DNA of 64,000 nt from Streptomyces fradiae ATCC 10745 = DSM 40063 (GCF_008704425.1 NZ_CP023696.1:5124501-5188500); one strand, 5' to 3'. Positions 54,101 to 63,772 are shown, numbered from the stretch's first letter. Program-made: numbers and translations. Notes: generated by a model from the sequence alone, not told the origin.

Positions 54101-54577
54101 GTGGCGATGGAGGCCGGCCCTCGCGACAGAGAAGGGCGAGAGACGTCGGACGGCGCGGACCCGCAGGTGCGGGAAGCGCCTCGGCTCAGCCCCGACGGCC
54201 CGGAGCTGGACGAGGACGGGGCGCAGGACGTCACCCCCGACGAGGTCGAGGTCGAGCTGCGCCCGCAGCGGCGCCTGCGCATCTGGCAGCTCGCTCCCAT
54301 CGTCGGCCTCGGCGCCCTGGGCTCGCTGATGTTCGCCTTCCCCCTGGCCTTCGGCTCCGGTGACGGCGGCGCCGTCCTGGCGATGCTCGGGCTGCTGCTC
54401 TGCGGCTGCGCGGCCGGCTGGGGCATGATGGCCGCCCGCCGCGTCGGTTACAGCTGGCCGGGACTGCCGCCGCGCGGCTCCGGCGAGCGCCCCGACTGGC
54501 GCGTGATCGCCCTGTACGCGACCCTGGTCACCCTCATGGTCGCCCTCGCCGTCTGGCGCGTGGCCCGCCTCCGCTAG
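54101..54577 (+). CDS. Predicted three-helix membrane protein, function unknown
   Basis: A 158-residue protein: an acidic cytoplasmic N-terminus (~1-60), then three hydrophobic segments (~62-82 APIVGLGALGSLMFAFPLAFG, ~88-110 VLAMLGLLLCGCAAGWGMM, ~130-150). GTG 54101 has GGGAGG 4 nt upstream; ATG 54107 in frame with 10-nt spacing is equally possible. Located 100 nt after miaA and before dapF. No family recognised. Confidence 0.65.
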   Translation: MAMEAGPRDREGRETSDGADPQVREAPRLSPDGPELDEDGAQDVTPDEVEVELRPQRRLRIWQLAPIVGLGALGSLMFAFPLAFGSGDGGAVLAMLGLLLCGCAAGWGMMAARRVGYSWPGLPPRGSGERPDWRVIALYATLVTLMVALAVWRVARLR

Positions 54578-54832
54578 CGCGCGTCTGTACTGGATTCCGT
54601 CTGCCGGCGTCGAACCCGTCTGCCGGCGGTGAACCCGTCTCCGCCGGAGCCCGCCCCCACGGCCCGGCCGAGCCCCCGCCGCAGCCCGACACCCCGCCTC
54701 CGCCCTCGCCCTCCCGCCCTCGCCTTTCCGCCCTCCGATGCGGCCCGGCCGCCGGCCCCGAGGCCCCCCGCACGGCGGCGCGCCCGGGAGTCCGCCGTTC
54801 GGACGTCCCCGCCGGCTGTCGTACCCGCCCCG

Positions 54833-54838
54833 TACGAT
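54833..54838 (+). promoter_or_regulatory. -10 element of leaderless dapF
   Basis: TACGAT ends 7 nt before GTG 54846; no ribosome site. Confidence 0.5.
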
Positions 54839-54845
54839 TGATCGC

Positions 54846-55718
54846 GTGAACAGCACACCCCTCGCCTTCCTCAAGGGCCACGGCACCGAGAACGACTTCG
54901 TGATCCTCCCCGACCCGGAGAACGCCGTCGATCTGACCGCCGCCCTGGTGGCGAGAGTCTGCGACCGCCGCGCCGGCATCGGCGGCGACGGGGTGCTGCA
55001 CGTCGTCCGCAGCGCCGCCCACCCCGAGGCGCGGCACATGGCCGGCGAGGCCGAGTGGTTCATGGACTACCGCAACGCCGACGGCTCCGTCGCCGAGATG
55101 TGCGGCAACGGCGTCCGCGTCTTCGCCCGCTACCTGGAGCACGCCGGGCACGTCACGGCCGGCGACCTCGCCGTGGCCACCCGTGCCGGCGTCAAGCTGG
55201 TCCACCTCGCGAAGGACGGCGACGTCACCGTCTCCATGGGGCGTGCCGTGCTGCCCGACGCCGGCGTCACCGTCACCGTCGACGGCCGCAGCTGGCCCGC
55301 GCGCAACGTCAACATGGGCAACCCCCACGCCGTCGCCTTCGTCGACGACCTCGCCCACGCCGGGCACCTCCGCGCCGAACCGGCGTACGCCCCCGCCGCC
55401 GTCTACCCCGACGGCGTCAACATCGAGTTCGTCGCCGACCGGGGCCCGCGGCACGTCGCCATGCGCGTCCACGAGCGCGGCGCCGCCGAGACCCGGTCGT
55501 GCGGGACGGGCGCCTGCGCCGTGGCCGTCGCCGCCGCCCGCCGCGACGGCGTCGACCCGGCGGTGACGGGCGCCCCCGTCACGTACACCGTCGACGTGCT
55601 CGGCGGCACGCTGGTGATCACGGAGCGGCCCGACGGGCGGGTCGAGATGACCGGCCCCGCCGTGATCGTCGCCGAGGGGCACATCGATCCGGCGTGGCTC
55701 TCCGAATCGGCCGTCTGA
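54846..55718 (+). CDS. dapF: Diaminopimelate epimerase
   Basis: A 290-residue epimerase converting LL- to meso-diaminopimelate in lysine and wall precursor synthesis. (Streptomyces uses LL-DAP in its wall but needs meso-DAP for lysine.) Two catalytic cysteines are present, C86 in MCGNGVR and C219 in SCGTGAC; the K-GHGTENDF start and VNMGNPHAV motif are typical. GTG start, leaderless pattern. The 268-nt gap before it carries 20-bp-spaced CCGTCTGCCGGCG repeats near 54598-54650. Confidence 0.96.
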   Translation: MNSTPLAFLKGHGTENDFVILPDPENAVDLTAALVARVCDRRAGIGGDGVLHVVRSAAHPEARHMAGEAEWFMDYRNADGSVAEMCGNGVRVFARYLEHAGHVTAGDLAVATRAGVKLVHLAKDGDVTVSMGRAVLPDAGVTVTVDGRSWPARNVNMGNPHAVAFVDDLAHAGHLRAEPAYAPAAVYPDGVNIEFVADRGPRHVAMRVHERGAAETRSCGTGACAVAVAAARRDGVDPAVTGAPVTYTVDVLGGTLVITERPDGRVEMTGPAVIVAEGHIDPAWLSESAV

Positions 55719-55897
55719 GCACGCGGTTCGATCACGGGACGAAACGGTACGCGCGCCAACCTCCCTCGAATGGGTGATCCCGTTCACGCTGGGCGAGAGC
55801 GGGGCTGCGCCGCGTGGTGGGCTCGGTAGCATCAAGCACCGGCAGGGCGGTCACGCCGTACCCGCCCACCGCCGGTCGACGCCGCCGGAGGTGCCCC

Positions 55898-58102
55898 ATG
55901 AGCGCAGAGGCCACCAACCCCAGCGCCCCCGGCCGCAGGCGCGGCCGCCCCCGTATCGACCTGCGCAGGATCGGCCGGGCCGCGCTGCTGGGCCCCACCG
56001 CCCGTGACCGCCTGCCCGACGCCATCGGCCATGTCGCGGACGCCCACCGCGCCCACCACCCGGACGCCGACCTGGCCGTCCTGCGCCGCGCGTACGAGCT
56101 GGCGGAGTCGTCCCACCGGGGCCAGTTCCGCAAGAGCGGCGAGCCCTACATCACCCATCCCCTCGCCGTCACGCTGATCCTCGCCGAACTCGGCGCCGAG
56201 ACGACCACCCTGACGGCGTCACTCCTCCACGACACCGTCGAGGACACCGAGGTGACCCTCGACCAGGTGCGCGAGGAGTTCGGTGACGAGGTGGCCTACC
56301 TCGTCGACGGCGTCACCAAGCTGGAGAAGGTGGACTACGGCGCCGCCGCCGAGCCCGAGACGTTCCGCAAGATGCTCGTCGCCACCGGCAACGACGTCCG
56401 CGTCATGTCCATCAAACTGGCCGACCGGCTCCACAACATGCGCACCCTCGGCGTCATGCGGCCCGAGAAGCAGGCGCGCATCGCCAAGGTCACCCGCGAC
56501 GTCCTCATCCCGCTGGCCGAGCGCCTCGGCGTGCAGGCCCTCAAGACGGAGCTGGAGGATCTGGTCTTCGCCATCCTCCACCCCGTCGAGTACGAGCGGA
56601 CCCGCGCCCTGATCGCGCGCAACGCCGACGCGGGCGACGCCCTCGCCACCGTCGCCGACGACGTGCGCACCGTCCTGCGGGACGCCGGGATCACCGCCGA
56701 GGTCCTCGTCCGCCCACGCCACTTCGTCTCCGTCCACCGCGTCAGCCGCAAGCGCGGCGAGCTGCGCGGCACCGACTTCGGGCGGCTCCTCGTCCTGGTC
56801 GGGGAGGACGCCGACTGCTACGCCGTGCTGGGCGAGCTGCACACCTGCTTCACCCCGGTGATCTCCGAGTTCAAGGACTTCATCGCCGCCCCGAAGTTCA
56901 ACCTGTACCAGTCGCTGCACACGGCCGTCGCCGCGCCCGACGGCGCCGTCGCGGAGGTCCTCATCCGCACCCACCGGATGCACAAGGTCGCCGAGGCGGG
57001 CGTCGTCGCCCTCGGCAACCCCTACGCCCCCGCCCCCGCCCCCGCGGCCTCAGCCCCGCCCTCCTCCGCTGCCGCGGCCACCGCGTCCTCCGCCGGCGCC
57101 CCCGCCGCAGCCGGATCCGCCCCCGCCCCCGCCGCCCCGACGGGCGACCCGGCCGACGGACCAGACCCGGCCGAGGACGGCGAACGCGCCGACCCCACCC
57201 GCCCCGGCTGGCTGTCGCGCCTGCTCGACTGGCAGCAGTCCGCTCCCGACCCCGACACGTTCTGGACGTCGCTGCGCGCCGACCTCGCGCAGGACGGCGA
57301 GATCACCGTGTTCCTCCCCGACGGCGGCACGCTCGCCCTCCCCGCGGGCGCCACCTGCGTGGACGCCGCCTACGAGCAGTACGGGACGGCCGCCCACGCC
57401 TGCGTCGGCGCCCGCGTCAACGGGCGGCTCGCCACACTCGGCACCGTCCTGCGCGACGGCGACACCGTCCAGCCCCTGCTCGCCGAGGACGAGGGGTCCG
57501 GGCCCTCGCCCGACTGGCTGGAGCACGCCCGCACCCCCACCGCGCGCATCGCCATCGACCACTGGCTCGCCGCCCACCCGCACGGCCCGGACGCCCCCGA
57601 CGCCGACCCGCGCCCGGCCGCCGCCGTCGTGACCGGCCGCCGGCCCACCGCCAACGCCGTCGTCGACGCCCCGCACACCGGTGTCCGCCTGGCGGGCTGC
57701 TGCACGCCCGTGCCGCCCGACGCGGTGACCGGCTTCGCCGTACGCGGCGGCGCCGTCACCGTCCACCGCGCCGAATGCCCGGCCGTACGCCGGATGGAGT
57801 CCCTCGGACGGCAGCCCGTCACCGTGCGCTGGAGCGGCGAGGCGCCCTGCCGGGTCACCCTCGTCGCCGAATCGTTCGGCCGCCCCCGTCTGCTCGCCGA
57901 CCTCACCGAGGCCATCGCCACGGCGGGGGCCGCCGTCGTCTCGGCCACCGTCGAACCTCCGAGCGAACAGCGGGTCCGCCACACGTACACCCTCCTGCTC
58001 GCCGACGCGGCCGGCCTGCCCGCGCTGATGCGCGCCATGCGGGACGTCCCCGGCGTGTACGACGTCAGCCGCGCCGCCCAGCACCCGCCGTCGACGCGGT
58101 AG
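55898..58102 (+). CDS. rshA: RelA/SpoT homologue (RSH), RshA type
   Basis: A 734-residue stringent-response protein. The N-terminal hydrolase HD domain is intact (YITHPLAVTLILAELG; HD at 111-112 and ED at 115-116 in LLHDTVEDTEVT; KLADRLHNMRTL). The synthetase domain (~270-375) is altered: RPRHFVSVH replaces the usual GRPKHIYSIY, FGRLLVLV lacks the conserved Arg of IGVRV, and AEAGVVALG lacks AHWxYK, though DCYAVLG, FKDFIAAPKFNLYQSLHT and AE remain. An Ala/Pro insert (~375-435) precedes TGS (~470-530), the CCTPVPPD zinc-type motif and an ACT domain. Likely a (p)ppGpp hydrolase with weak or no synthesis; S. coelicolor has a separate RelA. GGAGG precedes the ATG. Confidence 0.9.
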   Translation: MSAEATNPSAPGRRRGRPRIDLRRIGRAALLGPTARDRLPDAIGHVADAHRAHHPDADLAVLRRAYELAESSHRGQFRKSGEPYITHPLAVTLILAELGAETTTLTASLLHDTVEDTEVTLDQVREEFGDEVAYLVDGVTKLEKVDYGAAAEPETFRKMLVATGNDVRVMSIKLADRLHNMRTLGVMRPEKQARIAKVTRDVLIPLAERLGVQALKTELEDLVFAILHPVEYERTRALIARNADAGDALATVADDVRTVLRDAGITAEVLVRPRHFVSVHRVSRKRGELRGTDFGRLLVLVGEDADCYAVLGELHTCFTPVISEFKDFIAAPKFNLYQSLHTAVAAPDGAVAEVLIRTHRMHKVAEAGVVALGNPYAPAPAPAASAPPSSAAAATASSAGAPAAAGSAPAPAAPTGDPADGPDPAEDGERADPTRPGWLSRLLDWQQSAPDPDTFWTSLRADLAQDGEITVFLPDGGTLALPAGATCVDAAYEQYGTAAHACVGARVNGRLATLGTVLRDGDTVQPLLAEDEGSGPSPDWLEHARTPTARIAIDHWLAAHPHGPDAPDADPRPAAAVVTGRRPTANAVVDAPHTGVRLAGCCTPVPPDAVTGFAVRGGAVTVHRAECPAVRRMESLGRQPVTVRWSGEAPCRVTLVAESFGRPRLLADLTEAIATAGAAVVSATVEPPSEQRVRHTYTLLLADAAGLPALMRAMRDVPGVYDVSRAAQHPPSTR

Positions 58103-58116
58103 CGCCCTCGGGGCGC
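58102..58116 (+). terminator. Small hairpin at the rsh stop
   Basis: GCGCCC-TCG-GGGCGC immediately after the stop codon; short, so possibly weak. Confidence 0.35.
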
Positions 58117-58479
58117 GCCAAGGCTCCCGTCGGCCTGGTCCGCCGCCCGGACACCCGCCGTCGCCGCCGCGGAGCACGGAGCGGCGCCGCCGTGGTCCGC
58201 CGGGCGCCGCCCCGGGATCCGACAGAAGCCGCTGGTACGCCTGCGCCCCGGCCCCCGGAGGCCGGGTGCTGCCGCGGAGCCGGGCTCGGGCCGGGCGCGC
58301 ACGCGCGCGTGCCGCGGGCCAGAGCGACGCGGTCACGCTGGGGCGCCTCCGAAGGGCGCACGCGGCCCTCCTCGCCGGACGCCGGACGAGCCGCCGTACG
58401 CCCGCGCGCGGCGCTCGTTCGGGTGTGCGGGGCGCGCGCCGCACCGGCGTACGCCCCGCGCGCTGGTAGCGCTGGCCAC
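58117..58479. other. Gene-free spacer rsh - M1 peptidase
   Basis: 363 nt, extremely GC-rich; open frames here are by-products of composition. No RNA gene, repeat or clear promoter seen. Confidence 0.4.
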
Positions 58480-60144
58480 ATGCCCCCCACCACCCCGTCC
58501 CCGCGCATCCCTCGGCCGGGCGCCCCCCGGCCACGCGCCCCGCACCTGCGCGTCCAGGACCCTCGCCCCCGCACACGGAGCCCCCACACCCCGAGCCCCC
58601 GCACCCCGAGTCTTCGGGTTCGGAGGCCGCGCCTGCGCGCCGCACTCCTCGCCGCGGTGTCCGCCGGACTCGTCGCGGCGGCCCTCCCGGCGCCCGAGCC
58701 GCTCGGCATCGGCGACCCGCTCTACCCGCACCTCGGCAACCCCGGCTACGACGTCCTCGCGTACGACATCGCCCTCACCTACAGCGGCGACAACCGCAAG
58801 CCCCTCGACGCGCTCACCAGGATCGACGCGCGGGCCACCGAGCGTCTGGACCGGTTCAACCTGGACTTCTCCCACGGAACCGTCGCATCCGTGACCGTCG
58901 ACGGCCGCCCCGCCGGCTTCACCCGCACCGGCGAGGACCTGGTGATCGACCCCGCCCTGCCGGTGGCCCCGGGGGATCGGCTCACCATCGCCGTCACCCA
59001 CACCAGCGACCCGGTCGCCGCCGGAGCCGAGGGCGGCTGGGTCCGCACCGCCGACGGGCTCGCCCTCGCCGGCCAGCCCCATGCCGCCCACCGCGTCTTC
59101 CCCTGCAACGACCACCCCGCCGACAAGGCCCTCTTCACCTTCCGCGTCACCGCGCCCAAGGACCTCGTCGCCGTCGCCAACGGCCGGGCGGTCGCCCGCG
59201 CCGTCGCCGGACCCTCCGCCACCTGGACCTTCCGCGGCGACCACCCCATGGCGACCGAGCTCGCACAGGTCGCCATCGGCCGCTCCGCCGTCGTCCGGCA
59301 CACCGGCCCCCACGACCTGCCCCTGCGCGACGTCGTCCCCGCCGCCGACCGGAAGCTGCTGGAGCCCTGGCTGCGCAGGACACCCGGCCACCTGCGCTGG
59401 ATGGAGGAGAAGACGGGCCGCTACCCCTTCGACACGTACGGCGTGCTCGTCGCCGCCGCGTCCACCGGCTTCCAGCTGGAGACCCAGACCCTCTCGCTCT
59501 TCGAGCGGTCGCTGTTCACCGACCCCGAGCTACCCGAGTGGTACGTCGAGTCGATCATGGTCCACGAGCTGGCCCACCACTGGTTCGGCAACAGCGTCAC
59601 CCCCCGCTCATGGTCCGACCTGTGGCTCAGCGAGGGCCACGCCACCTGGTACGAGGCGCTGCACGCCGACGAGTCCGGCCACGAACAGCTGGAGCGCCGC
59701 ATGCGCGAGGCGTACACCGCGTCGGACGGCTGGCGCGCTGCGGGCGGCCCTCCGGCGGCGCCGCGCCCACCCGCGACGGACGCGAAGACGGCCCTGTTCC
59801 GGCCGGTCGTCTACGACGGCAGCGCCCTCGTCCTGTACGCCCTGCGCCAGGAGATCGGCGCCGCCGCCTTCGGCACGCTCCAACGGCGCTGGACGGCCGA
59901 GTACGCGCACGCCACCGCCGGGACCGCCGACTTCGTCCGGCTCGCCTCCGCCGTCGCCGGCCGCGACCTGACCGGCTTCCTGCGCGGCTGGCTGTACGGC
60001 GAGAAGACCCCGGCCATGCCGGGCCACCCCGACTGGCGCGCCGCCACCCCGACGGCCGCCTCCTCGGCCGGCGCGCGTCCCACGGCCCACGGCCCCGTCG
60101 CGGGGCCGGTCCGCGCCCCCGTCACCGGAGCCGCCGGCGGGTAA
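58480..60144 (+). CDS. Exported M1-family zinc aminopeptidase
   Basis: A 554-residue gluzincin. Residues 1-50 are a Pro/Arg-rich cytoplasmic start, ~52-72 a signal/anchor helix (LRAALLAAVSAGLVAAAL), then the M1 beta-sandwich and the catalytic domain with HELAHHWFGN (H362, E363, H366) and E385 in LSEGHATWYE, the full HExxH-18-E zinc site. The usual GxMEN exopeptidase loop appears as STGFQLETQ, common in the actinobacterial secreted branch. A ~40-residue Ala/Thr tail ends it. It probably trims peptides outside the cell. Start ATG lacks a clear ribosome site. Not in an obvious operon. Confidence 0.87.
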   Translation: MPPTTPSPRIPRPGAPRPRAPHLRVQDPRPRTRSPHTPSPRTPSLRVRRPRLRAALLAAVSAGLVAAALPAPEPLGIGDPLYPHLGNPGYDVLAYDIALTYSGDNRKPLDALTRIDARATERLDRFNLDFSHGTVASVTVDGRPAGFTRTGEDLVIDPALPVAPGDRLTIAVTHTSDPVAAGAEGGWVRTADGLALAGQPHAAHRVFPCNDHPADKALFTFRVTAPKDLVAVANGRAVARAVAGPSATWTFRGDHPMATELAQVAIGRSAVVRHTGPHDLPLRDVVPAADRKLLEPWLRRTPGHLRWMEEKTGRYPFDTYGVLVAAASTGFQLETQTLSLFERSLFTDPELPEWYVESIMVHELAHHWFGNSVTPRSWSDLWLSEGHATWYEALHADESGHEQLERRMREAYTASDGWRAAGGPPAAPRPPATDAKTALFRPVVYDGSALVLYALRQEIGAAAFGTLQRRWTAEYAHATAGTADFVRLASAVAGRDLTGFLRGWLYGEKTPAMPGHPDWRAATPTAASSAGARPTAHGPVAGPVRAPVTGAAGG

Positions 60145-60290
60145 ACCCGCGTGACGGGCCCGGTGGTGCCGTGCGACCATCGTCGTGTCGGCGGGGCGCC
60201 CCGCCCGCGGCCCGGCCCCGGCCGGGAATCATCCGGGGTGCCCGGGCGTTGTGCCCGACGAATCGACTTTTCCATCGACGTAAGGATCCA

Positions 60291-61793
60291 ATGACCTCCT
60301 CTTCATCCCCTTCCCAGGACAAGCAGGACAAGCTGAGCTCCTCCGAGCCGACCCGCGCCGAGAGCCTTCGGGCCGATGCCCTGATGGAAGAGGACGTCGC
60401 CTGGAGCCACGAGATCGACGGAGAGCGGGACGGCGACCAGTTCGACCGCCAGGAGCGCGCGGCGCTCCGCCGGGTGGTCGGCCTTTCCACCGAACTCGAG
60501 GACGTCACCGAGGTCGAGTACCGGCAGCTGCGCCTGGAGCGCGTCGTGCTGGTGGGCGTCTGGACCTCGGGGACCGTGCAGGACGCCGAGAACTCCCTGG
60601 CCGAGCTGGCCGCCCTCGCCGAGACGGCGGGCGCGCTCGTGCTGGACGGCGTCATCCAGCGCCGCGACAAGCCGGACCCGGCCACGTACATCGGCTCGGG
60701 CAAGGCGGACGAGCTGCGCGACATCGTGCTGGAGACCGGCGCGGACACGGTCGTCTGCGACGGTGAGCTGAGCCCCGGCCAGCTCATCCACCTGGAGGAC
60801 GTCGTCAAGGTCAAGGTGGTCGACCGGACCGCCCTGATCCTCGACATCTTCGCCCAGCACGCCAAGTCCCGCGAGGGCAAGGCGCAGGTGGCCCTCGCCC
60901 AGATGCAGTACATGCTGCCGAGGCTGCGCGGCTGGGGCCAGTCGCTGTCCCGGCAGATGGGTGGCGGCGGCAGCGGTGGCATGGCCACGCGAGGCCCCGG
61001 TGAGACCAAGATCGAGACGGACCGGCGACGGATCCGCGAGAAGATGGCGAAGATGCGCCGGGAGATCGCGGAGATGAAGACGGGCCGCGACATCAAGCGC
61101 CAGGAGCGGCGCCGCAACAAGGTCCCGTCCGTGGCCATCGCCGGGTACACCAACGCCGGCAAGTCCTCCCTGCTGAACCGGCTGACCGGTGCGGGGGTGC
61201 TGGTGGAGAACGCCCTGTTCGCCACCCTCGACCCCACGGTCCGCCGCGCTGAGACGCCCAGCGGCCGGCTGTACACGCTGGCCGACACGGTCGGCTTCGT
61301 CCGGCATCTGCCGCACCACCTGGTCGAGGCGTTCCGCTCCACCATGGAGGAGGTCGGTGACGCCGACCTGATCCTCCACGTGGTGGACGGCGCGCACCCG
61401 GCGCCGGAGGAGCAGCTGGCCGCCGTGCGCGAGGTGATCCGGGACGTGGGCGCCACCGACGTGCCCGAGATCGTGGTGGTCAACAAGGCGGACGCGGCCG
61501 ACCCGCTCGTCCTCCAGCGGCTGCTGCGCGTCGAGAAGCACTCCATCGCCGTGTCGGCGCGGACCGGCCAGGGCATCGCGGAACTGCTCGCGTTGATCGA
61601 CGCCGAGCTGCCCCGGCCGGAGGTCGAGGTGGAGGCCCTCGTGCCGTACACGCAGGGCGGTCTGGTCTCGCGGGTGCACGCCGAGGGCGAGGTGATCTCC
61701 GAGGAGCACACCCCGGAGGGCACGCGCCTGAAGGCGCGGGTGCACAGCGAGCTCGCCGCGCTGCTCGCCCCGTACACGGTCGTCACGGCCTGA
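60291..61793 (+). CDS. hflX: Ribosome-associated GTPase HflX
   Basis: A 500-residue GTPase that splits stalled ribosomes under stress. N-terminal HflX domain (~70-270: LVGVWTSG, ATYIGSGKADELRD, DRTALILDIFAQHAKSREGKAQVALAQ), the Gly-rich linker GGGGSGG, and the G domain with G1 GYTNAGKS, G3 DTVGFVRHLP, G4 NKAD and G5 VSARTG. A charged N-terminal extension (~1-60) is typical of actinobacteria. AAGGA precedes the ATG by 5 nt. A perfect 19-bp terminator follows. Confidence 0.96.
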   Translation: MTSSSSPSQDKQDKLSSSEPTRAESLRADALMEEDVAWSHEIDGERDGDQFDRQERAALRRVVGLSTELEDVTEVEYRQLRLERVVLVGVWTSGTVQDAENSLAELAALAETAGALVLDGVIQRRDKPDPATYIGSGKADELRDIVLETGADTVVCDGELSPGQLIHLEDVVKVKVVDRTALILDIFAQHAKSREGKAQVALAQMQYMLPRLRGWGQSLSRQMGGGGSGGMATRGPGETKIETDRRRIREKMAKMRREIAEMKTGRDIKRQERRRNKVPSVAIAGYTNAGKSSLLNRLTGAGVLVENALFATLDPTVRRAETPSGRLYTLADTVGFVRHLPHHLVEAFRSTMEEVGDADLILHVVDGAHPAPEEQLAAVREVIRDVGATDVPEIVVVNKADAADPLVLQRLLRVEKHSIAVSARTGQGIAELLALIDAELPRPEVEVEALVPYTQGGLVSRVHAEGEVISEEHTPEGTRLKARVHSELAALLAPYTVVTA

Positions 61794-61809
61794 CGCGACG
61801 GGACTCGAC

Positions 61810-61849
61810 GAGGAGGGGCCCCGGACCAACTGGTCCGGGGCCCCTCCTC
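61810..61849 (+). terminator. Terminator of hflX
   Basis: Two perfect 19-nt arms (GAGGAGGGGCCCCGGACCA and complement) around AC, 16 nt after the stop. Confidence 0.92.
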
Positions 61850-62165
61850 ACGTCGTATGTCGAACGCCCGATCCGGTGGCGGCCGGGCCGGGCGACCGCC
61901 TCCCGGCCGGCACCGTCCGTCCCCGGCGGTCACCGCTCGACGCGGCGGTTCCGCCCCGCCCCTCGCCCGGTGCGCACCGGGCGGGCGCCGGCCGCCGGCC
62001 GCCGGGCTCCCCCCGGCCCGCGGCGCGCAGGCTCGGGCCGATCTTCCGCCCGCGCCCGCCGACCCGCAGTGACGCTCACCCCACCCCGCGGGACGGGGGG
62101 ACGGGGGCGGCACGGCTCAGCGGCTCAGCGGTGGAGCTCAGCAGCAGACGCGCGGCGGCAGCGGC
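61850..62165. other. Gene-free spacer hflX - protease
   Basis: 316 nt between convergent genes. Near 62117-62170 GCGGCTCAGCG-like words recur three times. Nothing else is supported. Confidence 0.4.
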
Positions 62166-63344
62166 TCAGCGCCCCGCGAACTTCTCGCTGACCGCCGTGA
62201 ACACGCCCTTCGCCTCGGCGCCCAGACGGGGCCCGGCGAGCCAGCCCGCCTGCACCGGCCCGATCGAGGTGTTGGACACCAGCGCCGGCTTGCCGTCCTT
62301 GCCCGCGGCGACCCAGCCACCGCCCGACGAGCCACCGGTCATGCTGCACCCGATGCGGTACATCGTCGGCTGCTCGGCCTTCAGCGACAGCCGGCCGGGC
62401 TTGTCCGCGCACTGGAACATCCGCTGGCCGTCGTACGGCGGCGCCGCCGGGTAGCCGGTCGCCTCCATGCTCGCGATCCGCGGCGCGGCCGGCGCGTCGA
62501 ACTCGACGGGCAGGGCCGAACCGACCGTCTCCTCCAGCGACTTGCCGCCGCCGCCCTTCTCCGGCGTCACGTGGACGACGGCGAAGTCGTACGGGGCGCC
62601 CTGGCCGCCCGTCGAAGCGCCCTGGTCGATCCACTGCTCGGAGGTCTGCGCCCAGTCGCCCCACCACACGCCGTACGGGGCGACGTCCTCGCGGGAGGCC
62701 TTCTCCAGCTGGGCCGTCGACAGGCCCTTGTCGTTGTACGACGGTACGAAGGCGATGTTCCGGTACCAGCCGCCGTTCTTGCCGGCGTGGACGCAGTGGC
62801 CCGCCGTCCACACCAGGTTGGACCTGCCCGGGTTCGCGGGGTCCTGCACGACGGTCGCCGAGCAGACCATCGAGCCCTTGGGGCCGTCGAAGAGCAGCTT
62901 GCCGGCCTCCGGGGCGCCGTCGTGGTAGGCGGGCTTCACGGCCGTGGCCTCCACGCGCGCGGGCGTCGGGTCCGTCACGCCCGCGTCGTCGGGGATGTCC
63001 CCGTCCTCGACGGGCTGGTCCGGCTCCTCCGCCTCACGCATGCGGTCCGGGTCCCACAGGTCCTCGATGATCGGGTTGACGAAGTCCTGCGCCTCACGCA
63101 GCCACTTGTCCCGGTCCCAGTTCTTCCACTCGCCGCCCCGCCACTTGTCGAGGTCGATACCGTGCTGCTTGAGCCGGTCCTTCAGATCGTCCGGGATGGT
63201 GATCTTGCCGTCCCCGCCGGGCACCGGGGCGGCGGAGGCGCCGGGCGCGGCGGACGGGTCCTCCTCCGGACCGCAGCCTGTGGCGGTGAGCGCGAGCGCC
63301 GCCGCGAGGGCGGTCGACGCGAGCAGCGGACGTATCGTGCGCAT
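62166..63344 (-). CDS. Secreted trypsin-like serine protease lipoprotein
   Basis: A 392-residue chymotrypsin-fold protease. Signal peptide with lipobox ending at Cys24 (LTATGC); a ~125-residue acidic, Trp/Asp-rich pro-region (~30-155); then the protease domain with H183 (TAGHC), D253 (PYDFAVV) and S340 (TGGSSGGGW), a complete triad. Cysteines 161 and 184 probably form the disulfide around the His. It resembles the V8/glutamyl endopeptidase-like family common in Streptomyces; substrate unknown. AGGGGG lies 7 nt before the ATG; longer in-frame starts are not supported. It faces away from the dinG-type gene. Confidence 0.9.
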   Translation of the reverse strand: MRTIRPLLASTALAAALALTATGCGPEEDPSAAPGASAAPVPGGDGKITIPDDLKDRLKQHGIDLDKWRGGEWKNWDRDKWLREAQDFVNPIIEDLWDPDRMREAEEPDQPVEDGDIPDDAGVTDPTPARVEATAVKPAYHDGAPEAGKLLFDGPKGSMVCSATVVQDPANPGRSNLVWTAGHCVHAGKNGGWYRNIAFVPSYNDKGLSTAQLEKASREDVAPYGVWWGDWAQTSEQWIDQGASTGGQGAPYDFAVVHVTPEKGGGGKSLEETVGSALPVEFDAPAAPRIASMEATGYPAAPPYDGQRMFQCADKPGRLSLKAEQPTMYRIGCSMTGGSSGGGWVAAGKDGKPALVSNTSIGPVQAGWLAGPRLGAEAKGVFTAVSEKFAGR

Positions 63345-63749
63345 GAGTGATCCCCCTGGGAACTTCGTGAACCGGGCGCCTTGCGACAAGCCGCCCGCCA
63401 ACGCGGAACTACGTGAGCGCGCACTCCGGAACCCGGCCTCCGGCGGCGCCGGGCGCCCGGCGCCGAAGTGCGGCCCCCACTATGCCGGTGCCGTTGGGGA
63501 CGGCGTGCGGCAGGGCCGCGGTTCCTCGGGGCGCGGCCCCCCACACCGTCCGTGACCCTCCGCACAGGGCCCGCGGGAGAGCCCCGCGCACCGGCGCCGC
63601 CGCCGGACCCGGGCGGAGGGGGACGGCCGCCCACCCGTCAATGGGGTGCGTTTTCAGTCACCCGTCCGGGTGGCGGTGTGCCGTTGTGCGGGGTGGGCAC
63701 GCCGGGGGAGTGTCCGGAACGGGCGGGGAGGACGCTCGGGGCGGTCCGG
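63345..63749. other. Divergent spacer protease - dinG
   Basis: 405 nt preceding the dinG promoter. Contains the start region of the protease gene but no credible gene or RNA; promoter of the protease not identified. Confidence 0.4.
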
Positions 63750-63772
63750 CTGTCAGTGCGGAGCCGTAGGGT
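63750..63772 (+). promoter_or_regulatory. PafBC/RecA-NDp-like promoter of the dinG-type gene
   Basis: CTGTCAGTG, 8 nt, TAGGGT. It differs from TTGTCAGTG-N8-TANNNT only at the first base. The -10 ends 9 nt before ATG 63782, giving a leader of only a few bases. Confidence 0.75.

Noticed and set aside
58117..58479. Upstream extension of the M1 peptidase by 235 codons
   Set aside because: The extension would overlap the end of the rsh gene and has no domain; the signal-anchor helix fits the ATG at 58480.
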